DNA of 64,000 bases from an uncultured Pelagibacteraceae bacterium (GTDB lineage Bacteria; Pseudomonadota; Alphaproteobacteria; Pelagibacterales; Pelagibacteraceae), in NCBI GenBank assembly GCA_902632275.1, contig CACPBW010000001.1, forward strand, positions 76,111-140,110, read 5' to 3'. The notes below the pieces were generated by a model. That model did no database searches and had not been told where the DNA came from. It worked only from the letters and a program-made list of their open reading frames with translations. Position numbers and translations under genes: made by a program. Positions 1-9,945 of the stretch are shown here, one piece after another. The stretch's first letter is position 1; each line of letters opens with the position of its first letter.

Positions 1-387
1 TGTTGTTTTACTATCATTGATAATTTGTGGTAAATCACACAAACATTCTTTTGATTTATCTTCGTTGAAAATTTTAGATATTTTTTTTAGCTTATCTTTT
101 TCAAAACAATCGTCCGAGTCTAATAATAAAATTATTTCTCCTTTTGACGACTGAAATAGATTTTTAATAATATTGATTTGATTTAATTCAGCAGTTGGAA
201 ATTTTCTTTCTATATTAAATAGTTTAATATTTTTGAAAGAATTTATTATTTCAATGGATTTATCTTGTGAACCATTATCTCCAATTAGGATTTCGAAATC
301 AGTATAATCTTGATTTATGCAAGAAGATAAACATTCTTTAAGATACTTTTCTTTGTTGTAATTAGATATAAGTATAGAACAATACAT
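1..387 (-). CDS. Glycosyltransferase family 2 (3' end truncated by window edge)
   Basis: Reverse-strand translation MYCSILISNYNKEKYLKECLSSCINQDYTDFEILIGDNGSQDKSIEI...LLLDSDD; GT-A fold start and DxD-like motif. Confidence 0.85.
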   Translation of the reverse strand, partial: MYCSILISNYNKEKYLKECLSSCINQDYTDFEILIGDNGSQDKSIEIINSFKNIKLFNIERKFPTAELNQINIIKNLFQSSKGEIILLLDSDDCFEKDKLKKISKIFNEDKSKECLCDLPQIINDSKTT

Positions 388-1680
388 TAACCAAATACTC
401 TTTTAAAAATACGATTAATATTTTTAAAATGTTTTTTATAAACAAAAATTTGCTTCAATTCTTTTTCTGAAATTAGTTTTGAAACTTCTTTATCTGAAAT
501 TAGTAAATCCAATAAATTAATATCCTTTTCAATACTTTTTTTGGCGTTTTTCTGAACTTTTCTATAAGCTAATTCTCTACTTATGCCTTTTTGGGTAAGT
601 TTAAGCATTACTTCTTGGGAAAATACCACTCCATTTGTCAAATTAAGATTTTTCAACATCTTTTTTTGGATAAACAATCATTTGATCCAGGATGTTTCCA
701 AGTCTTACTAAAGCAAAATCTAAAGTAATATTAGCATCTGGTCCGATATTTCTTTCAACGCTTGAATGAGAAATATCTCTTTCATGCCATAGAGCAATAT
801 TCTCCAATGCGGGGAACACGTAACTTCTAACCATTCTTGCTAATCCTGTTAAATTTTCACTCAGAATAGGATTTTTTTTATGAGGCATCGCTGAAGATCC
901 TTTCTGATCTTTAGAAAAGTATTCTTGTAACTCATAAACCTCGCTTCTTTGCAAATGTCTGATCTCAGTAGAGACTCTTTCAATTGATCCCGCAATTATT
1001 CCCAGGACTGAAAAATAATATGCATGTCTATCTCTCGGAATTATTTGTGTAGAAATTGTTTCAGGCTTTAGCTTTAGTTTTTTTGCAACATGTAATTCAA
1101 TTCTAGGATCAATATTAGCATATGTCCCAACAGCACCAGATATTGCACAAGTTGATATTTCATGAATTGCATTTTCAAGCCTTTTTTTGTTTCTTTTAAA
1201 TTCTGCATAATAAGATGCAAGTTTTAAACCAAATGTTATAGGTTCTGCATGAATTCCATGACTTCTACCAATACATGGAGTGAACTTATATTTTTTTGCT
1301 TTCCTTTTTAAAACTGAAAGTATTTTTTCAATATCTTTAAGAAGAATATTTCCTGATTGAACTAATTGAATATTAAAACTTGTGTCTAAAACATCTGACG
1401 AGGTCATGCCTTGATGCAAATATCTTGCTTTAATTCCCGCTTGTTCTGTGATTGATGTTAAAAAAGCTATTACATCGTGCTTAACTTTTCTTTCAATATC
1501 GTGAATTCTTTTAACTTTAATTTTACCTTTTTTTTGCACAATTTTAGATACACCCTTTGGAATAATTTTATATTTTTCCATTGCTTGTGCAGCTGCAACT
1601 TCTATATCTAGCCAAACTTTATACTTGTTTTCTTCTGACCAAATTTTAACTAATTCTTTTCTTGAATAACGAGATATCAT
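387..1680 (-). pseudogene. purB: Adenylosuccinate lyase, split into two frames by an A7 tract (345 aa + 96 aa ORFs)
   Basis: N-part contains SSAMPHKKNP signature; C-part KNLNLTNGVVFSQEVMLKLTQKGISRELAYRKVQKNA continues PurB in the other frame; junction at T7 (+ strand) 661-667. Confidence 0.85.
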
Positions 1681-2450
1681 TAGTACGGGGGCTTTGTATA
1701 ACCCTTATCAGATTCTGTAAAAATTTCATAACCATTTTCTGTAATTCCAACTGTATGTTCAAACTGTGCAGAAAGTGATTTATCTTTTGTTACTGCTGTC
1801 CATCCATCATTTAACAGCTTAGATTCAAATTTGCCTGCATTTATCATCGGCTCAATAGTAAAAGTCATTCCAGGAATTAACTCTTTTCCAGTATTTTTAT
1901 TACCATAGTGTAAGACATTAGGTGGTTCATGAAATACATCGCTAATACCATGGCCACAAAAATCTCTTACAACACTAAATCCTTTAGCTTCAACGTAAGT
2001 CTGTATCTCGTGTCCAATATCTCCAAGTTTTACTCCAGGTTTTAGAATTTTGATTGAATTTATTAATGACTCGTAAGTTGCATCAATCAAATTTTTTGCT
2101 TTAACAGAAATATCTGGCACAACAAACATTCGACTTGTATCACCATAAAAATCATTTACGACAGCAGTAACATCAATATTTAATATATCACCTTCAACAA
2201 GCGTTCTATCTGATGGAATTCCATGACAAATAACATGATTTAAGGATGTGCAAACAGATTTTTTAAATCCTCGATAAAACAAAGGTGCAGAATATCCACC
2301 ATTATCTCTAATATACTCAAAACATAAATTATCAATTTTTTCGGTGCTTATTCCTGGTTTAATATGATCGGTAATCATATCTAATGTATTGGATGCAAGT
2401 TTTCCTGCAATCCTCATTTTTTCAAATTTCTCAGAATAATTACTCATCAA
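1680..2450 (-). CDS. map: Type I methionine aminopeptidase
   Basis: GHGISDVFHEPPNVLHYGN, FTIEPM motifs. Confidence 0.95.
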   Translation of the reverse strand: MMSNYSEKFEKMRIAGKLASNTLDMITDHIKPGISTEKIDNLCFEYIRDNGGYSAPLFYRGFKKSVCTSLNHVICHGIPSDRTLVEGDILNIDVTAVVNDFYGDTSRMFVVPDISVKAKNLIDATYESLINSIKILKPGVKLGDIGHEIQTYVEAKGFSVVRDFCGHGISDVFHEPPNVLHYGNKNTGKELIPGMTFTIEPMINAGKFESKLLNDGWTAVTKDKSLSAQFEHTVGITENGYEIFTESDKGYTKPPY

Positions 2451-3126
2451 TAATTTTAATTTTCTTTTCTATCTTAATTTCTTTGTTGTTAATTTCACAT
2501 CTGTAAGCAATAAATTTAACACCATGTTTTTTAGCTAAAAGATAATTTTCATAATATTTTTCATCAATATCCTTAGCGATTTTAAATTTTTTTATACCCT
2601 GAATTTGAGTTAAAAATAAGACATAGGGTTTATAGCCCTTTTTGATTGATTCTTTAAGATTAAGTAAATGTTTTGACCCCCTGCTTGTTATTGCATCTGG
2701 AAATTCACTTATATCATTCTCACGATTTAAAGTAACATTTTTGACTTCGATTAAGTTTTTATCACACAAGAAATCAAATCTTGTATCCTTTGAATATTTA
2801 AATTCTGGTTTTATATTTTTTATATTTTTAAACTCTTCCATTAATTTATTTTCAAGTGCATGTTTTACAATTTTATTTGCTTTATGAGTATTCACTCCAA
2901 CTAAATTATTTTTAACTTTTATAACTTCTAATGTGAACTTAAGTTTACGATTTGGATCATCATTTTTCGTTAACCAAACTTCATTATCTTTATCTAGTAA
3001 TCCTTGCATTGAACCAGTATTTGGACAATGAGCAGTTATGACTTCATTTTTTACTTTTATATCAACAAAAAATCTTTTATATCTTTTGATTAATTTGCCT
3101 TTAATTAAACTATTGGTAAACTTCAT
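2440..3126 (-). CDS. sfsA: SfsA family DNA-binding/sugar fermentation stimulation protein
   Basis: HCPNTGSMQGLL, FPDAITSRGSKHLLNL motifs. Confidence 0.95.
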   Translation of the reverse strand: MKFTNSLIKGKLIKRYKRFFVDIKVKNEVITAHCPNTGSMQGLLDKDNEVWLTKNDDPNRKLKFTLEVIKVKNNLVGVNTHKANKIVKHALENKLMEEFKNIKNIKPEFKYSKDTRFDFLCDKNLIEVKNVTLNRENDISEFPDAITSRGSKHLLNLKESIKKGYKPYVLFLTQIQGIKKFKIAKDIDEKYYENYLLAKKHGVKFIAYRCEINNKEIKIEKKIKIIDE

Positions 3127-3148
3127 TGAAATTTATTTATATTTGTAA

Positions 3149-3901
3149 ATGACAAATAAAAAAGAAATAATTGCAGGAATTATAATAATAGGTAATGAAA
3201 TATTATCTGGTAGAACTCAAGATATTAATACTAAAACTATATCCTTATGGTTGAATACTATTGGTATTAAAGTAACCGAGGTAACAATCATACCTGATAT
3301 AGAGCAAACAATCATTGATACGATAAATGAATTTAAAAAAAGATTTAATTATGTCTTTACATCTGGTGGAATTGGACCAACGCATGACGATATCACTGCT
3401 CAATCTGTTTCAAAGGCTTTTAATATTGAATACGGACCTCACAAAGAAGCAATGAAGATTTTAGAAAATTATTACCAACCAGGAGAATTTTCAGAAGGTA
3501 GACAGAAAATGGCATGGATGCCTGTTTCAGCAAAATTAATTTATAATCCTAGTAGTGGCGCACCAGGTTTTAATGTTGAAAATGTTTATTGCTTACCAGG
3601 TGTGCCATCCATACTTAAATCTATGATTGGAGGCCTAACAAACGAACTTGTTGGTGGAGATCCAATTATAAGTCACACACTCAGCTTAAGAACTGTAGAA
3701 AGTGAAATTGCAAAATCTTTATCAAACGTGCAAGATAATAATAAAGATGTAGATATAGGCAGTTATCCTTTTTTTAAAGCAGGAAAATTAGGAGTATCAA
3801 TTGTTTTAAGATCACCAGAGCAAAAAAAAATTGATAAGTGCAATTCAGAGATACTCAAATTTGTAAAAGAAAAAAATATTGAACTAGTAGAAAATAGTTG
3901 A
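3149..3901 (+). CDS. CinA-like molybdopterin-binding domain protein
   Basis: GNEILSGRTQDINT, TSGGIGPTHDDITAQSVSKAF. Confidence 0.9.
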   Translation: MTNKKEIIAGIIIIGNEILSGRTQDINTKTISLWLNTIGIKVTEVTIIPDIEQTIIDTINEFKKRFNYVFTSGGIGPTHDDITAQSVSKAFNIEYGPHKEAMKILENYYQPGEFSEGRQKMAWMPVSAKLIYNPSSGAPGFNVENVYCLPGVPSILKSMIGGLTNELVGGDPIISHTLSLRTVESEIAKSLSNVQDNNKDVDIGSYPFFKAGKLGVSIVLRSPEQKKIDKCNSEILKFVKEKNIELVENS

Positions 3902-4308
3902 TGCTTTATTTTGCTTACGGAAGTAATTTAAATCACTTTCAAATGAAGAGAAGGTGCAAAGACTCAATATTTTTAAAAAAATATAACCTTAAGGACTTTA
4001 AACTAACTTTTAGAAGCAAATATAGAGCCGCAGATATAGAAAGAAAAAAAAATTCAATTGTTCCAGGTGGTATTTTTGAAATTTCAAAAAGTGATGAAAA
4101 AAAATTAGATATTTATGAAGACTTTCCAATTTTATATAAAAAAATCTTTATCAATTATTATAATAAAAAAATGATGACCTATACCATGGTTGATAAGACT
4201 GAATTTAGGTATCCAACCGAAAGATATTTAAATGTAGTAAAAAAAGGTTATAAAGATTGTAATTTAGATATGAAATATTTAATTACTGCGTTAAAGAATA
4301 CTAGATAA
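3898..4308 (+). CDS. Gamma-glutamylcyclotransferase/AIG2-like family protein
   Basis: LYFAYGSNLNHFQMKRRC N-terminal motif. Confidence 0.8.
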   Translation: MMLYFAYGSNLNHFQMKRRCKDSIFLKKYNLKDFKLTFRSKYRAADIERKKNSIVPGGIFEISKSDEKKLDIYEDFPILYKKIFINYYNKKMMTYTMVDKTEFRYPTERYLNVVKKGYKDCNLDMKYLITALKNTR

Positions 4309-4639
4309 AAGAAACAAAATATTTATGTATTAAATAGCCAACTACCAATAACAGTATTCCTGATCCATAAATTAAATAAAAATTCATACCAAAAGCCTTT
4401 GAAAAGAAAAAAGGCAAAAAGAACAAGTAACTTACTGGAATCGCAATTAATATACTCTTAGTAAAAGTTACAGTTTTATCTACGTCTTTGTATTCGTAGT
4501 ATGAAAATAAAATTGCTATTAATGAGACGATTGGTAATGCAATAATAAATCCTGCTAATTTTGGGTAAATACCAGATAACCAACTTGAAAAAGCTATTAT
4601 TAATGCTGCTATGATTATTTTAAATGTAAAAAATATCAT
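4301..4639 (-). CDS. Small integral membrane protein
   Basis: Hydrophobic 112 aa ORF in tight context. Confidence 0.6.
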   Translation of the reverse strand: MIFFTFKIIIAALIIAFSSWLSGIYPKLAGFIIALPIVSLIAILFSYYEYKDVDKTVTFTKSILIAIPVSYLFFLPFFFSKAFGMNFYLIYGSGILLLVVGYLIHKYFVSFI

Positions 4640-4642
4640 GTT

Positions 4643-5041
4643 TTACTTTTTACATTTTTTACATAATCCAAAAAATTCTAAATTATACTTATTATATCTC
4701 ATACCAGTCTCATCCTGAAAATTAGCTAAATATTTAGAAAGTTTCGGATTGCTTATCTCTGTAACCATTTCACAGTTATCACATATTGAAAATGCTGTTG
4801 CGTTAGATATTGTACAACTATCGTTTTTACATGCTACAAAAGCATTTTTACTCTCAATTTTGTGAATTTTTCCAAGTTTAATTAATCTATCGAGCGCTCT
4901 ATATACTTGCGGAGGTGCTTTTATTCCTTTTTTTTGGACACTAAATAAAATTGAATAAGCTTTTAAAGGTTCTTTAGCTTTTTCAATAATTTCTAAAACT
5001 ATTTGTTGGTTTTTTGAGAGGAAATCTATTTTTTGTGTCAT
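4643..5041 (-). CDS. zur: Fur-family regulator, probable Zur
   Basis: Winged-helix Fur-like ORF with CxxC pairs (CDNCE, CKKCKK), next to znuBCA. Confidence 0.88.
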   Translation of the reverse strand: MTQKIDFLSKNQQIVLEIIEKAKEPLKAYSILFSVQKKGIKAPPQVYRALDRLIKLGKIHKIESKNAFVACKNDSCTISNATAFSICDNCEMVTEISNPKLSKYLANFQDETGMRYNKYNLEFFGLCKKCKK

Positions 5042-5063
5042 AAGTTATTTTATCAAGTTCACA

Positions 5064-5867
5064 TTATTTTTTCAATTGTTTGAATTTTCTTATATTAAAC
5101 ATAGAAAGAATAAACAAAACTAACGCCGCTGTTATAATAGATGGACCAGATGCCGTATTAAATTCCAGTGATGAATATAAACCTAAAACCACCGCCAAAA
5201 GTCCACCGATAATTGAAATAATAATCATTTGTTTTGGATTATTAGCTAAATTTCTAGCCATTGCCGCAGGTATAATAAGCATTCCTGTAATTAATAATAT
5301 TCCAACCATTTTAATTGATATCGCAATAATTGCTGCCATCAAAATTGTAAATACTGCATTTATTTTTTCAGGTTTCATTCCTTCAGCTTCAGCAAGTTCA
5401 TAATTTACTGTTGATGCGAACAGAGGTTTCCAAATTAACTTAAGGATAAGTAGTATTATTGCGCCACCTACCCATATAACTAATAAATCTTTTTTGTTTA
5501 CCGCAAGAATATCCCCAAACAATAAACCCATTATATCAAAGCGGATATATGATAAAAAGCCTATAACAACCAATCCTATTGCAAGGGATGAGTGGGCCAA
5601 TAAACCTAATAAAGCATCACTTGGGAGCTTAGTTGTTTTTTGTAATCTTAATAAAATTAATGCTACGGCAGATGAAATTAACAATACTGAAAAAGAAATA
5701 TTTATATCAAATGAAAAAGCAAGAGTTACACCTAATAATGAGGAGTGAGCTAATGTTCCAGCAAAAAAGGATAATCTTCTCCAAATTACAAAACATCCTA
5801 GTGGCCCTGTTACTAAAGCTACACCAAGACCAGCAAAAAGTGCTCTTATAAAAAAATCATCAAACAT
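5064..5867 (-). CDS. znuB: Zinc ABC transporter permease
   Basis: ABC-3 family membrane protein; GPLGCFVIWRRLSFFAGTLAHSSLLG. Confidence 0.92.
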   Translation of the reverse strand: MFDDFFIRALFAGLGVALVTGPLGCFVIWRRLSFFAGTLAHSSLLGVTLAFSFDINISFSVLLISSAVALILLRLQKTTKLPSDALLGLLAHSSLAIGLVVIGFLSYIRFDIMGLLFGDILAVNKKDLLVIWVGGAIILLILKLIWKPLFASTVNYELAEAEGMKPEKINAVFTILMAAIIAISIKMVGILLITGMLIIPAAMARNLANNPKQMIIISIIGGLLAVVLGLYSSLEFNTASGPSIITAALVLFILSMFNIRKFKQLKK

Positions 5868-6617
5868 TTATTTTTTTGTTTCTATTGTTCCATCTGGAGA
5901 GTGAGTATGATCATGGTCGTGTTCATAAACTGATAAAATTGTTGATGCACGATCACCAAATAACTCTTTATACTTACTGTCTTTTACAACTGTTTGTGGT
6001 GTTCCAGAGCAACACACGTGTCCATTAAGGCATAAAACATGGTCCGTTGCGGACATAACCACATGTAAATCGTGAGATATAAGTAATATACCACAACCTA
6101 GTTTTTCAGAAATTTCTTTTATTAATTCGTACAACGCTAGTTCACCTTTAAAATCTACACCCTGAACAGGTTCATCTAATACTAAAAGATCCGGTTTTTT
6201 TGATATAGCTCTTGCAATCAACACTCTTTGAAATTCACCACCAGACAAATTTCTTAAATCATTATTTTTTAAGTGGTCAACACCAGTAAGTTTTAACGCA
6301 TTATTAATTTCATCATTAGTGAGAACTTCAGTTAACAACATAAAATCAGATACCCTAATAGGTAATGTCCAATCAATTGAAATTTTCTGAGGTACATAGC
6401 CAATTTTATCTGTATATTTTTCTACTTTTCCCTCTATATTTTTGTAAATTCCTAAAGCGATTTTAGCTGTTGTAGATTTTCCAGATCCATTTGGTCCTAT
6501 TAAAGTAACAATTTGCCCTTTTTTAACCTCTAAGGAAACACCTTTTACTAACCACTTGTTATCAAGCATAACACCGGTGTTTTCTAACTTAACTAGAATA
6601 TTATTATTTAAACTCAT
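5868..6617 (-). CDS. znuC: Zinc ABC transporter ATP-binding protein
   Basis: Walker A GPNGSGKST, LSGGEFQRVLIARA, LLVLDEP. Confidence 0.93.
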   Translation of the reverse strand: MSLNNNILVKLENTGVMLDNKWLVKGVSLEVKKGQIVTLIGPNGSGKSTTAKIALGIYKNIEGKVEKYTDKIGYVPQKISIDWTLPIRVSDFMLLTEVLTNDEINNALKLTGVDHLKNNDLRNLSGGEFQRVLIARAISKKPDLLVLDEPVQGVDFKGELALYELIKEISEKLGCGILLISHDLHVVMSATDHVLCLNGHVCCSGTPQTVVKDSKYKELFGDRASTILSVYEHDHDHTHSPDGTIETKK

Positions 6618-6640
6618 TTTTTTGTTGACTAATCATATTT

Positions 6641-6671
6641 GTTATAATATTACGCTTTGTTATAATATAAC
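6641..6671. promoter_or_regulatory. Two adjacent Zur-box-like palindromes between divergent znuC and znuA
   Basis: GTTATAATATTAC (6641-6653) and GTTATAATATAAC (6659-6671), close to the known E. coli-type Zur consensus TGTTATANTATAACA. Confidence 0.8.
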
Positions 6672-6683
6672 ATTTTTAAAATT

Positions 6684-7697
6684 ATGCACTTAAAAAAAAA
6701 AATTCCTCTAATTATATCAATAATTTCAGCTTTATTTTATTTTTCTGCATTAAAAGCAGAAATTAAGGTAGTAACTTCAATAAAACCAATACATTCATTG
6801 GTAAGTTATATAATGGAAGGCGTTGGCTCGCCTGATTTAATAGTTGATGGATACAATTCTCCACATGGATTTAGCTTAAAACCATCTCATGCTAAAATGC
6901 TACAAGAGGCTGATATTGTAATATATGTTGGTGAAGGTCTTGAGGAATTCTTAGAAAAACCTTTGGAGTCTTTAGCTCAGAACGCAGTTAAATTTGAATT
7001 ACTTAAGCAAAGTGGAATGAAAAAATTAAAGTTCAGAGAAAGAAATATTTTTGAAGGTCACGATGATCATGACGACCATGGACACGGAAAAAAGAAAAAA
7101 GACGATCATGAAGATCACGACCATGGCAAAAAAGCAAAGAAAGAGGATCATGATAATCACGGACATGACGACCATGGACACGGACATGGTGAGTTTGATC
7201 CACATATTTGGTTAGACCCAATGAATGCAAAAATAATTGTTAAAAAAGTAACAAATCAGTTATCAAAATTAGATAAAGAAAACAGCTCAACCTATAAATC
7301 AAATTCTAAAAAAGCATTAAAAGAAATTGATAATCTTATTAAACAAGTAAAATCAGACATTAACAAAGACGTTAAGGTCGTAGTATTCCATGATGCATAC
7401 CAATATTTTGAAAAAAGATTTGATTTAAATATTATTGGAGCATTAACTGTAAATACTGATGTTTTACCTGGTGCAGAACAACTTGCAGAGATTAGAGAAG
7501 TAATTGAACATGAAAAAGTAACATGTGTTCTTTCAGAACCTCAGTTTAACCCTCAGATAATTGAAATAATAGCGAAAGATACAAACACAAACATGGGAGT
7601 TTTGGATCCATTAGGAGCTAATCTTGTTAAAGGAAAAAACCTATACTTTGATTTGATTAAAAATATCTCAATTTCTTTTGAAAATTGTAAGAAATAG
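6684..7697 (+). CDS. znuA: Zinc ABC transporter substrate-binding protein with His/Asp-rich loop
   Basis: HGFSLKPSHAKMLQEAD, FDPHIWLDP, His-rich segment GHDDHDDHGHGKKKKDDHEDHDHG. Confidence 0.95.
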   Translation: MHLKKKIPLIISIISALFYFSALKAEIKVVTSIKPIHSLVSYIMEGVGSPDLIVDGYNSPHGFSLKPSHAKMLQEADIVIYVGEGLEEFLEKPLESLAQNAVKFELLKQSGMKKLKFRERNIFEGHDDHDDHGHGKKKKDDHEDHDHGKKAKKEDHDNHGHDDHGHGHGEFDPHIWLDPMNAKIIVKKVTNQLSKLDKENSSTYKSNSKKALKEIDNLIKQVKSDINKDVKVVVFHDAYQYFEKRFDLNIIGALTVNTDVLPGAEQLAEIREVIEHEKVTCVLSEPQFNPQIIEIIAKDTNTNMGVLDPLGANLVKGKNLYFDLIKNISISFENCKK

Positions 7698-7747
7698 TTC
7701 TTAAAACTAAAAAAAAGGGTCTTTTTAGCACATTGGAATTTTAAAAA

Positions 7748-7768
7748 ATCCGACTAGATCAGTCGGGT
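7748..7768. other. Stable hairpin directly abutting the aox start codon
   Basis: ATCCGACT-agatc-AGTCGGGT, 8 bp stem (one GU) ending one base before ATG 7769; on the minus strand it is followed by T6. Confidence 0.65.
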
Positions 7769-8467
7769 ATGGATGATTTAAGTAAACATTTAAAACCAAA
7801 AAACTTAAGCGACAAGGTAGCTTTAGGTTTCACTAAATTTTTAAGATTTTTAGCAGATACTTTTTTTAGAAAAAGATATGGGCACAGGGCAGTTGTTTTA
7901 GAAACTGTTGCTGCGGTTCCTGGTATGGTCGCAGGAATGTTAATTCATTTTAAATCACTACGAAAGATGGAGGATGATAAAGGTTGGATAAAAACGCTTT
8001 TGGAGGAAGCTGAAAATGAAAGAATGCATCTGATGACATTTATTCATATAGCAAAACCAACTTGGATTGAACGAATAATTATTTTAATTGCACAATTTAT
8101 ATTTATTATAACTTATGGATTTATATACTTAGTATCACAAAGAACAGCTCACAGGATTGTAGGATATTTTGAGGAAGAGGCAGTTAGAAGTTATACTGAG
8201 TACTTACATGAATTAGAAACAGGTAAGATTAAAGATCAACCAGCACCTGAAATTGCAATAAACTATTGGAATTTACCTTTACACTCTACTTTAAAAGATG
8301 TTGTAAAAGTTATAAGAGATGATGAAGCAGGTCACAGGGATGTTAATCATAACTTTGCTGACGTGATTGATAGACGAACAAGGATTTATAAATCAATCAA
8401 TATTGAGAAAAAAAATAAAAAGCAAGTTAATAAAGACAGCACTAATCAGGAAGTAAAAGAAAATTAA
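7769..8467 (+). CDS. aox: Alternative oxidase (di-iron quinol oxidase)
   Basis: [48 protein letters not shown] di-iron ligand motifs. Confidence 0.93.
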   Translation: MDDLSKHLKPKNLSDKVALGFTKFLRFLADTFFRKRYGHRAVVLETVAAVPGMVAGMLIHFKSLRKMEDDKGWIKTLLEEAENERMHLMTFIHIAKPTWIERIIILIAQFIFIITYGFIYLVSQRTAHRIVGYFEEEAVRSYTEYLHELETGKIKDQPAPEIAINYWNLPLHSTLKDVVKVIRDDEAGHRDVNHNFADVIDRRTRIYKSINIEKKNKKQVNKDSTNQEVKEN

Positions 8468-8468
8468 A

Positions 8469-8918
8469 ATGGAAAAAAATTTAAATATTCTGTGGGCATC
8501 AACTGGCGGTAATGCAGAAGGCGTTGCAAATCGATTAAATGAAAAAGCTGGTCAATTAGGAATTAAAATAGATCAACAAGAGTTGAATGATGTATCAATA
8601 AAAAAATTTTCAGAAATGAAAAATGTTGCAGTAGTGACTTCAACATTTGGAGAAGGAGACTTTCCTGCAAACGGTGAGGAATTTTGGCAAGATATTGAAA
8701 ATAAAGATTTAGACCTTAAAGAAATGAATTATAGTATATGTGCGTTAGGTGATAGGTCGCATGATATTTTTTGTGGAGCTGGAAAGAAGCTAGATGAAAA
8801 ATTAATTAAATCAGGTGCCAATAAGATTTTAGACAGACAAGAATGCGATGGATCTGATGAAGGTTCTGAAGAATGGTCAGAAAACTTTTTAAAAAAAATA
8901 AATGGAATGCTAACTTAA
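8469..8918 (+). CDS. Flavodoxin domain protein
   Basis: ASTGGNAEGVANRL FMN-binding loop, TSTFGEGDFPANG, CALGDRSHDIFCGAG. Confidence 0.9.
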   Translation: MEKNLNILWASTGGNAEGVANRLNEKAGQLGIKIDQQELNDVSIKKFSEMKNVAVVTSTFGEGDFPANGEEFWQDIENKDLDLKEMNYSICALGDRSHDIFCGAGKKLDEKLIKSGANKILDRQECDGSDEGSEEWSENFLKKINGMLT

Positions 8919-8925
8919 TTTAAAT

Positions 8926-9432
8926 ATGAAAAAAATTTATTTAATCTTAGTAATATCGATATTGTTTAATACAACTTTATTTGCTGATAAAAATATGAAG
9001 ATTGGCTCTAAGGGTAAATTATCTGATGTAACAAGAACTATAGAAGTAAAAATGTATGATAATTATTATGAACCAAATGTTTTCAAAATTAAAAAAGGTG
9101 AAACTGTAAAATTTAAAGTGAAAAATTTAGGTGAATTAGTTCATGAATTTAATATTGCTAATCCAATGATGCATATTAAACATCAGCCAGAGATGGAACT
9201 CATGGTTGAGAATGAGATATTATTAGGTGATAGAATTGATAAAGACAAAATGCAAAAAATGGCTGCAATGGATAAATCAATGGGCCATTCCCACAGCAAT
9301 AGTGTTTTATTAGCTCCAAAAGAAGAGGGGACTTTAATTTGGAAATTTGAAAACGCTGTAAATATCGAGATAGCATGCAATGTTCCTGGTCATTATCAAG
9401 CTGGCATGATTGCAGCAGTTAATCTAGACTAA
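8926..9432 (+). CDS. Exported cupredoxin-like copper-binding protein
   Basis: Signal peptide; GETVKFKVKNLGELVHEFNI and CNVPGHYQAGM blue-copper motif. Confidence 0.88.
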   Translation: MKKIYLILVISILFNTTLFADKNMKIGSKGKLSDVTRTIEVKMYDNYYEPNVFKIKKGETVKFKVKNLGELVHEFNIANPMMHIKHQPEMELMVENEILLGDRIDKDKMQKMAAMDKSMGHSHSNSVLLAPKEEGTLIWKFENAVNIEIACNVPGHYQAGMIAAVNLD

Positions 9433-9444
9433 AGTTTTTTAATA

Positions 9445-9888
9445 ATGAGTTCTGAAGCGATTAAATTTAACTGGAATTGCAAACATACTTGGAGAAGAAG
9501 CGCTAAAAATACTGCCTGGTGTTTACTTGGTTGTGCAATTGGGGATTTTGGAACAATTTTATTTTTTCAAATTACAAAAATACCATTTCCTGTACTAGGA
9601 ATTATGACACTTGCTATCATCAATGGATTGATAACAAGTATTATTTTAGAAACTATAATTTTGTTACGACAAAATTTTAAATTTTCTAATGCTTTAAAAA
9701 CAGCATTAGGAATGAGCTTTATCTCTATGATTAGCATGGAAGTTGCGATGAATTTTACTGATTATCTACTTACTGGCGGCGCGATACTTACATGGTGGGT
9801 TGTACCAATTATGCTTATAGTAGGATTTTTAACCCCTTGGCCTTATAATTATTGGAGATTAAAAAAGTTCAATATTAGTTGTCATTAA
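9445..9888 (+). CDS. DUF4396-like membrane protein
   Basis: Multi-TM ORF; ALGMSFISMISMEVAMNFTDYLLTGG and LTPWPYNYWRLKKF. Confidence 0.65.
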   Translation: MSSEAIKFNWNCKHTWRRSAKNTAWCLLGCAIGDFGTILFFQITKIPFPVLGIMTLAIINGLITSIILETIILLRQNFKFSNALKTALGMSFISMISMEVAMNFTDYLLTGGAILTWWVVPIMLIVGFLTPWPYNYWRLKKFNISCH

Positions 9889-9945
9889 AACTTTACTTTT
9901 AAAAGAAATTAACCATAAATTGGAAAATAATTTTGCGAGTATTTA

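Noticed and set aside
7050-7195. Tandem GAYCAY-rich repeats considered as a DNA repeat or CRISPR-like array
   Set aside because: Explained by the His/Asp-rich metal-binding loop in ZnuA; no spacers of constant length.
7033-7230. 65-aa His/Asp-rich minus-strand ORF
   Set aside because: Antisense to the His-rich repeat of znuA.
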